From Candidatus Krumholzibacteriia bacterium (lineage in GTDB: Bacteria; Krumholzibacteriota; Krumholzibacteriia; LZORAL124-64-63): a stretch of 64,000 nt of DNA. This document shows, piece by piece, positions 16,045-25,590 of the stretch. The position numbers and the translations under genes are program-made. The stretch is from NCBI GenBank assembly GCA_016744705.1, contig JADGDU010000001.1:186001-250000 (forward strand), in the 5' to 3' direction. Each line of letters begins with the position of its first letter. The first letter of the stretch is position 1. Below the pieces are notes generated by a model that worked only from the letters and a program-made list of their open reading frames with translations, was not told the DNA's origin and did not search any database.

Positions 16045-18516
16045 TTAAAAGGCATCATTTTCAGTTCGGTCGATCACTTCTTGCTGCAGGTCGGCATTCA
16101 TATCATTAAAATAATCACTGTAACCGGCCATGCGAACTAAAAGGTCACGGTACTCAGTTGGATTTTTCTGAGCAGCCAGCAGGGTTGCGGTGTCAACAAT
16201 GTTGAATTGGATGTGGTGCCCGCCCAAGGAGAAATAACTGCGGACCAAACTGCCCAGTTTCCTGATGTCTTCGTCCTTTTTCACCAGACTGGGCAGGAAG
16301 CGTTGGTTGAGCAACGTACCGCCCGATTTTACCTGATCAAGTTTTGTCAGGGATTTGATAACCGCCCCGGGTCCATTGGAGTCGCTCCCATGCGAAGGCG
16401 ACGTTCCATCGGAAATGGATTTGCCTGCAAGCCGGCCATTGGGTGTGGCCCCCATGACTTTGCCGAAATACACATGGCAGGTAGTTGAAAGCATATTCAG
16501 GTGATATTTGCCATTCTCTTTGATATTTGGCTGGCCATCAATGGCTGCCAGCAAATCGTCGTAAATCTGTTTGGCAATGCCATCCACATCATCGTCATCA
16601 TTGCCAAAAAAGGGTGTTTTATTGAGGATCGTCTGGCGGAGAAATTCATCATCTTCAAAGTTGCCTGCCACCATGTCCATGAGTTTACCCATGGAGAATG
16701 TTTCTTTTTCAAAAACATGGTGTTTAATGGTGGAAAGACTGTCAGTGACGGTACCCAAACCACAACATTGGATGTAGTTGGTATTGTAGCGTGGACCGCC
16801 GTTATAATAATCTCTGCCACGGGCAATGCAGTCATCAATGACCACCGACAAAAATGGGGCAGGGGCATATTTGGCGAACATCTTGTCAATGTAATTGCTG
16901 ACCCTGATTTTTTGGTCGATGATAAAAATCAACTGTTTGTGGAAAGCGACATACACTTCTTCGAAGGTCTTGAATTCACGTGGGTCACCGGTCCGGATGC
17001 CCACGACATTTCCAGTCACTGGGTCCACTCCATTGTTGAGAGTCACCTCAAATATCTTTGGTACGTTGAGATAGCCGGTCAACAAATAGGCTTCTTTTCC
17101 AAACGCCCCCACTTCAATGCACCCGCTGCAGCCCCCTTCGCGGGCATCCTCAAGAGATTTTCCTGAACGCAGCATTTCCTGGATGTAAATATCCGGGTTG
17201 AAAATTGACGGGTAACCGTGGCCCTGGCGGATCACGCGGCAAGCAGTGTCGAGAAAACGATTGGGTGTTTTGGAACTGATATGAACCGAATTGCCCGGTT
17301 GCAAAACATGCAATTCTTCAATGATTTCCAACATGATGTAAGAGACTTCGCTGACTCCATCGGAACCATCAACTTTAACCCCACCAATATTGATATTCGT
17401 AAAGTCATTATATGTGCCGCTCTCCCGCGCAGTGACCCCAACCTTTGAGGGCGCTGGATGGTTATTGACTTTAATCCAGAAGCAGCTGATCAGCTCTTTG
17501 GCTTCATCTCGGGTCAATGTCCCGGCACTGATTTCTTTCTCATAGAAAGGGGTCAGGTGTTGGTCAAAGTGGCCAGGATTCATGGCATCCCAACCGTTGA
17601 GTTCCGTGATGGTGCCCAAATGTACAAACCAGTACATTTGAATCGCTTCCCATAAAGTGCGTGGTGCATGGGCAGGAACCCACCGGCACACTTCTGCAAT
17701 GAGCAATAACTCTTTCTTGCGTTGCGAGTCGGTTGACTGCAACGCCTTTTCTTCGGCAAGATCGGCGTGACGCTCGGCGAAGACAATGGCAGCGTCGCAG
17801 GAAATATCCATAGCCTTCAGTTGTTCCGCTTTATCTGTGGCTTCGGAATCGTTCAGATAATCAAGCTTATTGAGATGGTCAGCAATATCCTTCTTAAAAT
17901 CCAACAAGCCTTTTTGGTAAATCTTCCCGTCGAGACAGGTGTGACCTGGAGCACGCTGTTCCATAAATTCGGTGAACAAGCCAGCGTCATAAGCCGCCTT
18001 CCACTCCGGGGGAACATGGTTGAAAATGCGCTCCCTCTGGGTTCGGCCTGTCCAATAGGGAATCACCTCTTGTTCGTAGGAATCAATGTCTTCCTGGCTT
18101 GTGAAATAGGATTGTTTCTCACGCGTGTTGAGTACGTGAAAATCTTCAACCGAATGGCAGGTCAATTCGGGAAAGGTTGGAACCGCTTTGGGGACAGGTC
18201 CGCGTTCACCGACGATGAGTTCGTCTTCACCAAGGTATAGCGTCTTTTGTTTGCAGATTTCCAGAAAGTTCAGGGCACGTAAAACTGGAATCGAGAATTT
18301 CCCCTGGTTTTCTTTGTAAAATCGGGTCTCGATCAAAGCTCTTTCAATGGAAATGGTGTGCTCTGCCTCTACACTCAATTTGCGCAGCTTTTGCACACGG
18401 AGATTCATCCCCGGGCCAATGTCATTGGTGGCGGAATTGTAGAAATTACCTTCTGCACCTGCAGGTCTCTCTGGGTGGAGGCATGATTTGTTATGGTTCG
18501 AATTTGAAGAGTTCAT
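16045..18516 (-). CDS. hypD: Trans-4-hydroxy-L-proline dehydratase-type glycyl-radical enzyme
   Basis: About 823 residues of the PFL-like glycyl-radical family. Thiyl cysteine C466 with the dehydratase glutamate E468 (SGCIEVGAFGKEAY), and glycyl-radical G798 in RMAGYSDYF near the C-terminus. Several stretches follow what I recall of characterised HypD rather than PFL, CutC or glycerol dehydratase: FTEFMEQRAPGHT, LTGYLNVPKI, QMYWFVHLG, HHIQFNIVD. HypD removes water from trans-4-hydroxy-L-proline to give 1-pyrroline-5-carboxylate, which P5C reductase turns into proline. No P5C reductase is in view. The ATG at 18516 with AGGAG 5 bases upstream is preferred to the GTG two codons earlier. First gene of an operon with its activase and an Xaa-Pro peptidase. 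Exact substrate is by homology only. Confidence 0.85.
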   Translation of the reverse strand: MNSSNSNHNKSCLHPERPAGAEGNFYNSATNDIGPGMNLRVQKLRKLSVEAEHTISIERALIETRFYKENQGKFSIPVLRALNFLEICKQKTLYLGEDELIVGERGPVPKAVPTFPELTCHSVEDFHVLNTREKQSYFTSQEDIDSYEQEVIPYWTGRTQRERIFNHVPPEWKAAYDAGLFTEFMEQRAPGHTCLDGKIYQKGLLDFKKDIADHLNKLDYLNDSEATDKAEQLKAMDISCDAAIVFAERHADLAEEKALQSTDSQRKKELLLIAEVCRWVPAHAPRTLWEAIQMYWFVHLGTITELNGWDAMNPGHFDQHLTPFYEKEISAGTLTRDEAKELISCFWIKVNNHPAPSKVGVTARESGTYNDFTNINIGGVKVDGSDGVSEVSYIMLEIIEELHVLQPGNSVHISSKTPNRFLDTACRVIRQGHGYPSIFNPDIYIQEMLRSGKSLEDAREGGCSGCIEVGAFGKEAYLLTGYLNVPKIFEVTLNNGVDPVTGNVVGIRTGDPREFKTFEEVYVAFHKQLIFIIDQKIRVSNYIDKMFAKYAPAPFLSVVIDDCIARGRDYYNGGPRYNTNYIQCCGLGTVTDSLSTIKHHVFEKETFSMGKLMDMVAGNFEDDEFLRQTILNKTPFFGNDDDDVDGIAKQIYDDLLAAIDGQPNIKENGKYHLNMLSTTCHVYFGKVMGATPNGRLAGKSISDGTSPSHGSDSNGPGAVIKSLTKLDQVKSGGTLLNQRFLPSLVKKDEDIRKLGSLVRSYFSLGGHHIQFNIVDTATLLAAQKNPTEYRDLLVRMAGYSDYFNDMNADLQQEVIDRTENDAF

Positions 18517-18709
18517 GTCCACTCCTGGGTGCCCCGGGGGATTCCCGCGCTATTCTGCATTGTTAGCCAACCGATTGTAGTTACAAGTTCATTTCGCAGG
18601 CCTTCCCCCGTCAAGTGAATCTTTTGAGTGAAACGAGGCGCAATGCTGGATCGAACCATGGAGACCCGTTCCATTGCTCCTGGATACCAGAGGCAATCTG
18701 GTGCGCTAA

Positions 18710-21700
18710 TTACTTCAACAAAGTCATCTTCCGAACCAGAGTCCCACTCTCAGTATTCAACCGATAGAAATAGGTACCACTGGAAACTGCCCCACCAGAT
18801 TCATTTTTTCCCTTCCAGGTGATGCGGTTCATCCCAGCTGGTAATTCTTCCTGAATCAAAGTCCGCACCAGGCGCCCTTGGATATCGTAAACCTGCAAGC
18901 TGGCAGCCTCAGTTTTAGGCAACCAAAATACAATTTCCGTTTGCGGGTTGAAAGGATTCGGATGGTTTTGGGACATGGCCAACAAAGGCCCAGGAATGGA
19001 TGATCCGGAAATTTGGCCTTGGATTGTGAAGTCACCATCTGATATGTCTGTTGAAGAGTTCCCCAGGGCGTCAAATACTTCAACCATAAAACGAGCCGTG
19101 CTCGTGGGAGACTCGGGCACCAAAACCGTCCACTGGCAAACACCGTTGAAAGCGCCCGTGAGAATGGGGTCTCCAAATGTATTGCCACCATCCAATGACA
19201 ACGAAAGTTGTGCTTGTACGATGCCCGTGTCATCGCTGCCTTGCCAGGTGATATCCAAAGGTTGCCCCGTGGAAACCGTTTCCCCTCCGTTGGGAGCCAC
19301 TATGACCACTGCAGGATCTTCCTGATCAGGAATCGTATTCGTGGCTGAGATGGTCACATCATCGATGGCGGCCTCCACCAGAGAACCGCTGCCTTCATCG
19401 GAAGCCGTGAATTTCAATTTCATCAACCCAGGGGTGGCAAAATGGTCACTCCAATGAACGACAGTTTGTTGCCAGTTGGCGTTGCTGGTGGCGGTGTTTT
19501 CCACCTCGACCCAGGAAGACCCATTGTCGTTGGATATCTCCACAACCCAATAATCCTGATCAGGAGATGATCCAGTATTGTTGGTATACCAACGCCAGTA
19601 AGACAGCGTAACATCAGCTTGGCCAGTCAGGTCATACGTAGGGCTGGTCAGGCTGGTGGCACCACCATCGACATCCCCATAACCGGCACTTTCGCCGTTT
19701 TGGTGTTGCCCGGTGAACCAGCAGTTCACTCCCGCCAAGGGAGTATGGTCATCCCCCGGTTGCACGGGGGATCCATTATAAGACGTGGCGATAGGATCGC
19801 CCCAAACCCACAACCCATTGGTGGCATCATCTTGCCCATCTGCATTGACCACCCAGTTGTTTGCATTCTCAAACTCCTCGGTCAAGAAAGTGCCATTGGC
19901 AGCCACTTGAAAACTGAAGACAGGCCAAGGGGCTCCTTCAGGCATGGCGCTGCTCTGGCTCAGGTTGTCTTCGGCAGTTAGCCAATATTGAACAAGGCTG
20001 CCTAATGGCTGGCCAGGAAGGGAAACCTGGAATTGGTTTTCGCCACCTGCAGGGACCAAAGACAACTCAAAGGGCCCACCACTTTCGCTGGAGGTGTAAT
20101 AGAAATGGGCAGAGGCCACACCGGAGATATCTTCGATGGTTGCCTCCACCAGATATGGTCCCGATGTATCAGAAGTGCTGGCCAATTGCGTGACGCCAGA
20201 AAAGGCAGGCCCGGCATTATCCACCAGATTAAAATCCAGCTGGGTAGTCTGATCTACCAAAACCACCACATTCGCCACTGTGTCCGCTTCACACCCGAGG
20301 TGGGCAAATTCCACATCCCAAGTACCAGCCGGAACATTACCGCTATAGTTTCCATTCTGGTCTGTGGTTAAAAAGTATCCACTTCCCAGTAAAGTCACCT
20401 GAGCCGATGGAACAGGATTCAAGCCAAACGATTCGTTCAACACAGCCCCGGCCATGCTGCCTTGAGGTCTGGGTCGCACTGTTCTAAAGGAAATGGCTCG
20501 GCCTGATTCAATGGGAGCGGCCCCACCGGCATACATATTTCCATACGTATAAGTCAGGCCCTGGTCACGGTTATGATTTTGAATGCCAGCTGTGAAGACA
20601 GTAGATTCATCGGCATAGATGGTGACCGACTCATATTGCAAAACAAGGATTCCATCACCCGTCTCCGAAGGATAGTAAGCCGGGTCCAGAAGGATGATTT
20701 GAAAAGTACAGTCTCCATTGTAATAATCGAAATCGGGACTGCCTTGATAAGTTTTAAAATTACTCCACTGGATGATGAATTGATGATTATCGGCATCGTA
20801 TTGGGAAAAGATTTGACCCTCGGCTAAATCGTCCCAGAAGGCAGCCACCATGGCACTTGGCGAACCGGCGGCAGGCAAATGCCAATTGCGATAAAATTTC
20901 AAATCACTGACACCAAAACTCAACCAACCGTTGGAACACACACTGATTTCTTCATATTCCTGGCCGTAGAAAGTGAACGGGAAAGGTAGGTCAACCACTT
21001 TGGTTTCGTCCCCATAGCGTCCATTGTCACTGAAGCCAAGGTTGTTCCCGCCACCAAGCAAATCAAGATCGACCCACTGGTACTCCGGGGCCAAAGGGCT
21101 GTTGTCTTCATTGTCCAAAGCGAAGTACCCATAGGAATCGGGTCCGGCTGGGTCGCCTGCACCGGGTGTGCCTACGGCTTGCTGGAATTCAATCACCTGC
21201 CGCCCACCTTCGGCGAAGGTCAACTCCAGGCTGAAGTTGGCCAAATAGCCGGGGAAACAGGCAGATTCTGCGGACACTTCAAAAGAACTTAACGGGGAAG
21301 CCGTGGCTCCCACTGCTGCTGAAGCCCAAGTGGCCTGACTGGTGGTGATATCGATCCAGGCACTGTCACAGGAGAGCACACCAACGGCGCCCGCGCCATT
21401 CTGGTTGCCAATGTTAACGAAGGGCAGATCCAAACTGGAAGACTCACCTGGGCTCAATTCACCATTGGACCACAGGACGGCAGGCTTATCAGCTCTGGGG
21501 CCAGTCACGGCAATGGACACCAGGCTGGACCATGATTTATCGCCACTGGTTGAAAGCATTTCCAACTGGGCGATGGCACCACCCGGCGCCACATCGGACA
21601 AAGTGATGTTGAAATCATCGTTCCCCCAGGCCGCAGCACCTGGAGCAATGTCACCAAAAACAACAGAGCCGGCCTCCATAGACAGCCATTCATAAGGCGA

Positions 21701-23812
21701 TACAAACGCCGCCTCGACACCCGGCACAAGATTGGTGCCACTGTTGGCAATCTCCACGCTCATAGGAGCGCTTTGGCCAGGTTGTATGATCCCATTCTCC
21801 AGAGCCAGAGATTGGAATTCAAGAGATTGGTCTACTACCCCCACAGCTGTAACACTCTGATGAGCATGAAGATTGTGTCCGGTGACCGTAACCTGCACAT
21901 CACCATTGACAGCCCCGGAAAGATCCAGAACAACCCGGCCGGCATCATCGGTAAACCCAACGGAACGAACCGTCCCCGTTTGATAGAGAGCCACCCTGGC
22001 ACCAGCCACAGCTCGGCCATGGTTCATCACCGTCACGGGCATGGCTCCGGCGGAATGGGAAACCTGAGCTGGGTGCTCAACAGTTAACATTTTCGGAATG
22101 CCTGTCCATAATTCCGTGGCCGGATCACCCATGAGATTGTTCCAGGTGGACCAGGTCCAAACTTTGTTCTCTTCTGTTTCCCAGAAATTCAGGTAGAAGT
22201 TAAGCTTACCCCGAGTGAGGGCTGGGCCTACACGAAAATCACCGCTGTTGGTCACATGTTCGGTGATGCCCAGGAACATGCAGTTGTTGTATCGGGTGTG
22301 CGTACCGTTGGTGGCCGTGCCGATGGAAGCGATCCCGCCACCGTTGCTGGCTCTCAGGAAGGCTTCGCTGCGCGAGTTGCTATCATCACTGAAAGACCCT
22401 GTGTCACAAGTCAGAATGATGGCAAATGGCAACTTGCCACCGTTAGTGAGATATCCAATGTGGACAGCTTGCATCCCGCTCATGCCACCCAGTCCGCGGT
22501 AGGTGAAAAAAGTTTCACCCTGGTTGATGGTGTTTGACATGAGAGAGACAAAGTTGCCCCCCCAAATGGTGTCGACCTGGGTATAATTCAATTCCAAAAG
22601 CTCTTGTTTGAAAAATTGGTTGGTGTAGATACAGCTCTGTCCGGAAGTAGCCGGATCGCCCGTCAGCCCGGCCGTGGTGAACCAACTGGTATCGCTCATG
22701 TCCGGGTATTTTTCGTAGTTCAGAATTTTGTCCACAACAGTGCGCAATTCGGAAGTGCTGCGAACAGTAAGCCTTCCCACGTGCACATCAGCCAAAACAT
22801 CGTCGCCATCGAGACGGGAATAATTGTGATCGCCTTCTCCCCCATACCCTGAAGTCGATTCATAAAATGTGGGAGTGGAGATGGATCCATTGGCATCGCC
22901 AACCATGGTCACAAATTCCAGAGGGGGATCCATAACTGCGTATCTGGCCATGAGCCAATTGCGGATGCTGGTATTGTTTGTTCCGGTGGTGGCTGTGGTT
23001 ACGACTTCCACATTGTAACCCTGTTGGCGACGCCATTGGGCCAGGTCCTCCACCATCTCTGTGACTGTTGAAATATCGGGGCAGACATAGATCATACTGC
23101 CCGGACCAACTTGAGTTTCCTCTCCCCTGGTCCAACCGAGAACAGTTTCTTCGTAGAGAGTGGCAAACGATTCGGGTAAAAAAGCAACGCTGCCACGGCT
23201 GTTATTCTCAAAATTTGAACCCTCAAATTTCACTTCGACAACCATTTCCAATGCGGCCGTGGCTTCTCCGGTATTCGGGTCAAAGCCCACCGGAGAGAAA
23301 GTGATGGGAACCACCCGCAGGCCATGCATCAATGAGGGCTTTCCAACCAAAACATTGGCCTGTGTGGCCGGTGTCTGGGAATATAACTGGGAGTTGTAGG
23401 CAGGGGCTTTCACACCATTTTCAGTTACGGGTTGAACGGGAGCCAACCAAAGTTGACCCAGAGATTTTTCCTGTTTGCTGAGCAGATTGACCTGAACAGC
23501 GGACCCTTCTGGAAGAAGGACCAACCGCGTCAAACTGGGGCGCGCCGGTTGGTCCGTGGCCCCTAGAAAGCCACCATCCGGCAAGGAAAGGCGCTGGAAT
23601 GTCCTATCTCCTGAGACAACTTCTTCCTGATTTAGGAAAGGGAGGGAAAGCTTCAGAGTTAGCGCTTCCGGACTCTGATTCAGAAGCTCAATGACTGGCG
23701 CAGAATCTCCGAACTGGTCCTGAAGGAGGATTTTATCTGAGGCAGCAGAACTTGGCCAAGCGGCTCCAAGAACCAGACAAACCAGAACAAAAGTGGACAA
23801 TCGAGCAGTCAT
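18710..23812 (-). CDS. Giant secreted C25 (gingipain-like) protein with FlgD-like C-terminal domain
   Basis: About 1700 residues. Signal peptide (MTARLSTFVLVCLVLGAAWP), N-terminal propeptide-like region (~25-230), C25 gingipain-type domain (~235-590: MIYVCPDIS, LEFVTMVGDA, DVLADVHVGRL, AIILTCDTGSF with C469, LMGDPATELW), Ig-like and CARDB-like parts, a nidogen-like segment (PFPFTFYGQEYEEISVCSNG), a carboxypeptidase-regulatory-like repeat, a MAM/choice-of-anchor-like domain, and a FlgD-like C-terminal domain (HPNPFNPQTEI...GTYFYRLNTE...VRKMTLLK). The gingipain GHG catalytic histidine position reads G-L441-G, so classical activity is doubtful. The ATG at 23812 has GGAGG 6 bases upstream. Export through a type IX-like pathway is inferred from the C-terminal domain. 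Confidence 0.88.
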   Translation of the reverse strand: MTARLSTFVLVCLVLGAAWPSSAASDKILLQDQFGDSAPVIELLNQSPEALTLKLSLPFLNQEEVVSGDRTFQRLSLPDGGFLGATDQPARPSLTRLVLLPEGSAVQVNLLSKQEKSLGQLWLAPVQPVTENGVKAPAYNSQLYSQTPATQANVLVGKPSLMHGLRVVPITFSPVGFDPNTGEATAALEMVVEVKFEGSNFENNSRGSVAFLPESFATLYEETVLGWTRGEETQVGPGSMIYVCPDISTVTEMVEDLAQWRRQQGYNVEVVTTATTGTNNTSIRNWLMARYAVMDPPLEFVTMVGDANGSISTPTFYESTSGYGGEGDHNYSRLDGDDVLADVHVGRLTVRSTSELRTVVDKILNYEKYPDMSDTSWFTTAGLTGDPATSGQSCIYTNQFFKQELLELNYTQVDTIWGGNFVSLMSNTINQGETFFTYRGLGGMSGMQAVHIGYLTNGGKLPFAIILTCDTGSFSDDSNSRSEAFLRASNGGGIASIGTATNGTHTRYNNCMFLGITEHVTNSGDFRVGPALTRGKLNFYLNFWETEENKVWTWSTWNNLMGDPATELWTGIPKMLTVEHPAQVSHSAGAMPVTVMNHGRAVAGARVALYQTGTVRSVGFTDDAGRVVLDLSGAVNGDVQVTVTGHNLHAHQSVTAVGVVDQSLEFQSLALENGIIQPGQSAPMSVEIANSGTNLVPGVEAAFVSPYEWLSMEAGSVVFGDIAPGAAAWGNDDFNITLSDVAPGGAIAQLEMLSTSGDKSWSSLVSIAVTGPRADKPAVLWSNGELSPGESSSLDLPFVNIGNQNGAGAVGVLSCDSAWIDITTSQATWASAAVGATASPLSSFEVSAESACFPGYLANFSLELTFAEGGRQVIEFQQAVGTPGAGDPAGPDSYGYFALDNEDNSPLAPEYQWVDLDLLGGGNNLGFSDNGRYGDETKVVDLPFPFTFYGQEYEEISVCSNGWLSFGVSDLKFYRNWHLPAAGSPSAMVAAFWDDLAEGQIFSQYDADNHQFIIQWSNFKTYQGSPDFDYYNGDCTFQIILLDPAYYPSETGDGILVLQYESVTIYADESTVFTAGIQNHNRDQGLTYTYGNMYAGGAAPIESGRAISFRTVRPRPQGSMAGAVLNESFGLNPVPSAQVTLLGSGYFLTTDQNGNYSGNVPAGTWDVEFAHLGCEADTVANVVVLVDQTTQLDFNLVDNAGPAFSGVTQLASTSDTSGPYLVEATIEDISGVASAHFYYTSSESGGPFELSLVPAGGENQFQVSLPGQPLGSLVQYWLTAEDNLSQSSAMPEGAPWPVFSFQVAANGTFLTEEFENANNWVVNADGQDDATNGLWVWGDPIATSYNGSPVQPGDDHTPLAGVNCWFTGQHQNGESAGYGDVDGGATSLTSPTYDLTGQADVTLSYWRWYTNNTGSSPDQDYWVVEISNDNGSSWVEVENTATSNANWQQTVVHWSDHFATPGLMKLKFTASDEGSGSLVEAAIDDVTISATNTIPDQEDPAVVIVAPNGGETVSTGQPLDITWQGSDDTGIVQAQLSLSLDGGNTFGDPILTGAFNGVCQWTVLVPESPTSTARFMVEVFDALGNSSTDISDGDFTIQGQISGSSIPGPLLAMSQNHPNPFNPQTEIVFWLPKTEAASLQVYDIQGRLVRTLIQEELPAGMNRITWKGKNESGGAVSSGTYFYRLNTESGTLVRKMTLLK

Positions 23813-23985
23813 GCTATCCTCCAAAGGGCAAGTGGCTCTCTCTTTTCCAATGTAGAGAAAACCCAATAATAATTGATACCGTGAGTTTAACAGGAGTGGC
23901 GTTACTTGAAGGTCACTTTATATACACTTTTTCGTGATTTTTGAAGGGTAGTCACCGGTAAATTGATAAATAGTGATTAAATATA

Positions 23986-24019
23986 GAAAACCCCCTGGCC
24001 TGAGAAAACAGACCAGGGG
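23986..24019 (-). terminator. Terminator after the tandem SPFH genes
   Basis: On the minus strand CCCCTGG and CCAGGGG pair around a 14-base loop and are followed by GTTTTCT. It lies 18 bases beyond the stop at 24037. Confidence 0.8.
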
Positions 24020-24036
24020 ATTGCAGTCGCATCCGA

Positions 24037-25530
24037 CTATTTACCATTACTCCCCAACCGACTCTGCAAATCGGAAAGCTGATTCACTTCCAGCGCCTGT
24101 AAGATGCCTTCACTGGAGCTGTTATTGCCGTCGCCACCCCCGATAATAATCGAAGGCATGATGGAGCTCCCGGAACCGATTCCACGGCTGATTTGGGTCC
24201 ACTTGGTTTTGATGGCAGCCAGTTTCAGATCGAGGTTGCTATCGGCGCTTTGCAGCAAATTCTGCGATTCGGCCTGGCCCCGCCCCCGCTCTTTTTCAGC
24301 CTTTCCCCGCCACTCATCAGCCTGGCGAACCACGTCGGCCACCTCGGCCTTGGCTGTGGCGATGATCACATTCACTTCTTTGGCCTGCTCCGCTTCGATT
24401 TCCTCTTTCACGTTGATGACCAACTGGAGGTAACGCTCTTTCTCCACATCCCGCAGCCCCTGGGCTTCCTTGGTGTCTTTCATCTGCTCGGCAAGCCGCG
24501 CCTGAGACATGGAAACGATACGGTCCATCTTACGGGTAAACTTGGAGTGAATCTGTTCGGGGATGTCGCCCATAAAGTAAGGGTCGTAAATGGTGACATT
24601 CTTGATGTCCACCTGGAATTCTTTAAGCGGATTCATTTTGCGCTCAGCCAATCCACTCACCGGATCGATCCGGATCTCACTGACGGTGACAATCTTTTCT
24701 TCACCCGTGGCCGTGACCACAGTGTCGGGCCTTTGGTCCACCATGTACACTCCGTACATAAGCTGATCTCGCACTAAGTCAGCATAGGTGGTCTTCTGGG
24801 TGGTGTAACTCTCTTCAGTGGTCAGGAAACCTGCGGTTTTTTCCACGGCTTCCTTGGTCAGACGGACGATGGCCCGGTCCTCGAAGTTTCGTTCGGTTCG
24901 GTAAGATTTTTGCATGGCCAGGATGAGTTGATCACAGTAAGCGCTCTTGGCATCCATGGAAATCTTTTCAAAATCCTCGGCCCCCACATTGAGGTCCGCT
25001 GCACTGATCCGATCCAGAGTCAAGGATCCGGCCGGCACTCCAGTTTTCTGAACCAACATCGCGAATTCTTCATCGTTGAGATCAAGCCCCTTCGCCGTCA
25101 GGACGACTTTGTCTGCCTCCACAATGGCTGACTCCCAGGGGATGATATAACGAGCACTACCCGAAACCTTAGCCTGCCCACCGTCCGTGAAACGAACGAT
25201 GATAGACTGGTCGCGGCTTTCGCCTTCGTCGTTATGATAACTGAACCATACGATGTCAGATTTTTTCCAGGTCGTCACCTTACCAAAACCCTGATAAAAG
25301 AGACCCGGATCCTTGTGCACACTCATGTCCCCACCGAGGCTCTGGAGCACTTTAACCGTGTCGGCCTGGTTGATCTCGATGAGACTTCCCCCAAAGAGCA
25401 TGACGATCAGTGCGCTAACTCCGATAAAAATCATGCCACCGGTGGCGGCGGTGCTGAAACGCTTGCGGACCTTGCCGCGCTTGAGGGGAGTTACGTCACC
25501 CTTGACTGGTTCGTCGTTATTGGTATTCAT
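24037..25530 (-). CDS. SPFH/Band-7 membrane protein (second of pair)
   Basis: 497 residues. A basic cytoplasmic N-terminus (RGKVRKRF) precedes one transmembrane helix (~31-52: GGMIFIGVSALIVMLFGGSL), then a divergent SPFH/prohibitin-like region (VRFTDGGQAKVSGSARY, GEEKIVTVSEIRIDP, VDIKNVTIYDPYF) and a long charged coiled coil (~340-435). The C-terminus is Gly/Ser-rich (GIGSGSSIMPSIIIGGGDGN). SPFH proteins form large membrane-associated rings that organise microdomains or restrain proteases. Starts 60 bases after its paralogue at 25591-26829, and the two share a plan, so they probably form a hetero-oligomer as HflK/HflC do. No FtsH or NfeD-type partner is adjacent. Confidence 0.8.
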   Translation of the reverse strand: MNTNNDEPVKGDVTPLKRGKVRKRFSTAATGGMIFIGVSALIVMLFGGSLIEINQADTVKVLQSLGGDMSVHKDPGLFYQGFGKVTTWKKSDIVWFSYHNDEGESRDQSIIVRFTDGGQAKVSGSARYIIPWESAIVEADKVVLTAKGLDLNDEEFAMLVQKTGVPAGSLTLDRISAADLNVGAEDFEKISMDAKSAYCDQLILAMQKSYRTERNFEDRAIVRLTKEAVEKTAGFLTTEESYTTQKTTYADLVRDQLMYGVYMVDQRPDTVVTATGEEKIVTVSEIRIDPVSGLAERKMNPLKEFQVDIKNVTIYDPYFMGDIPEQIHSKFTRKMDRIVSMSQARLAEQMKDTKEAQGLRDVEKERYLQLVINVKEEIEAEQAKEVNVIIATAKAEVADVVRQADEWRGKAEKERGRGQAESQNLLQSADSNLDLKLAAIKTKWTQISRGIGSGSSIMPSIIIGGGDGNNSSSEGILQALEVNQLSDLQSRLGSNGK

Positions 25531-25590
25531 TTTTATTCCTTCCGGAAAAAGAACAACGCCTGGCTGTTCCTGTAATTTTTTGCATCGGTC

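Noticed and set aside
16501..17166. A 221-codon open frame antisense to the HypD-type gene
   Set aside because: Fully inside a conserved enzyme gene, no ribosome site and no recognisable motifs.
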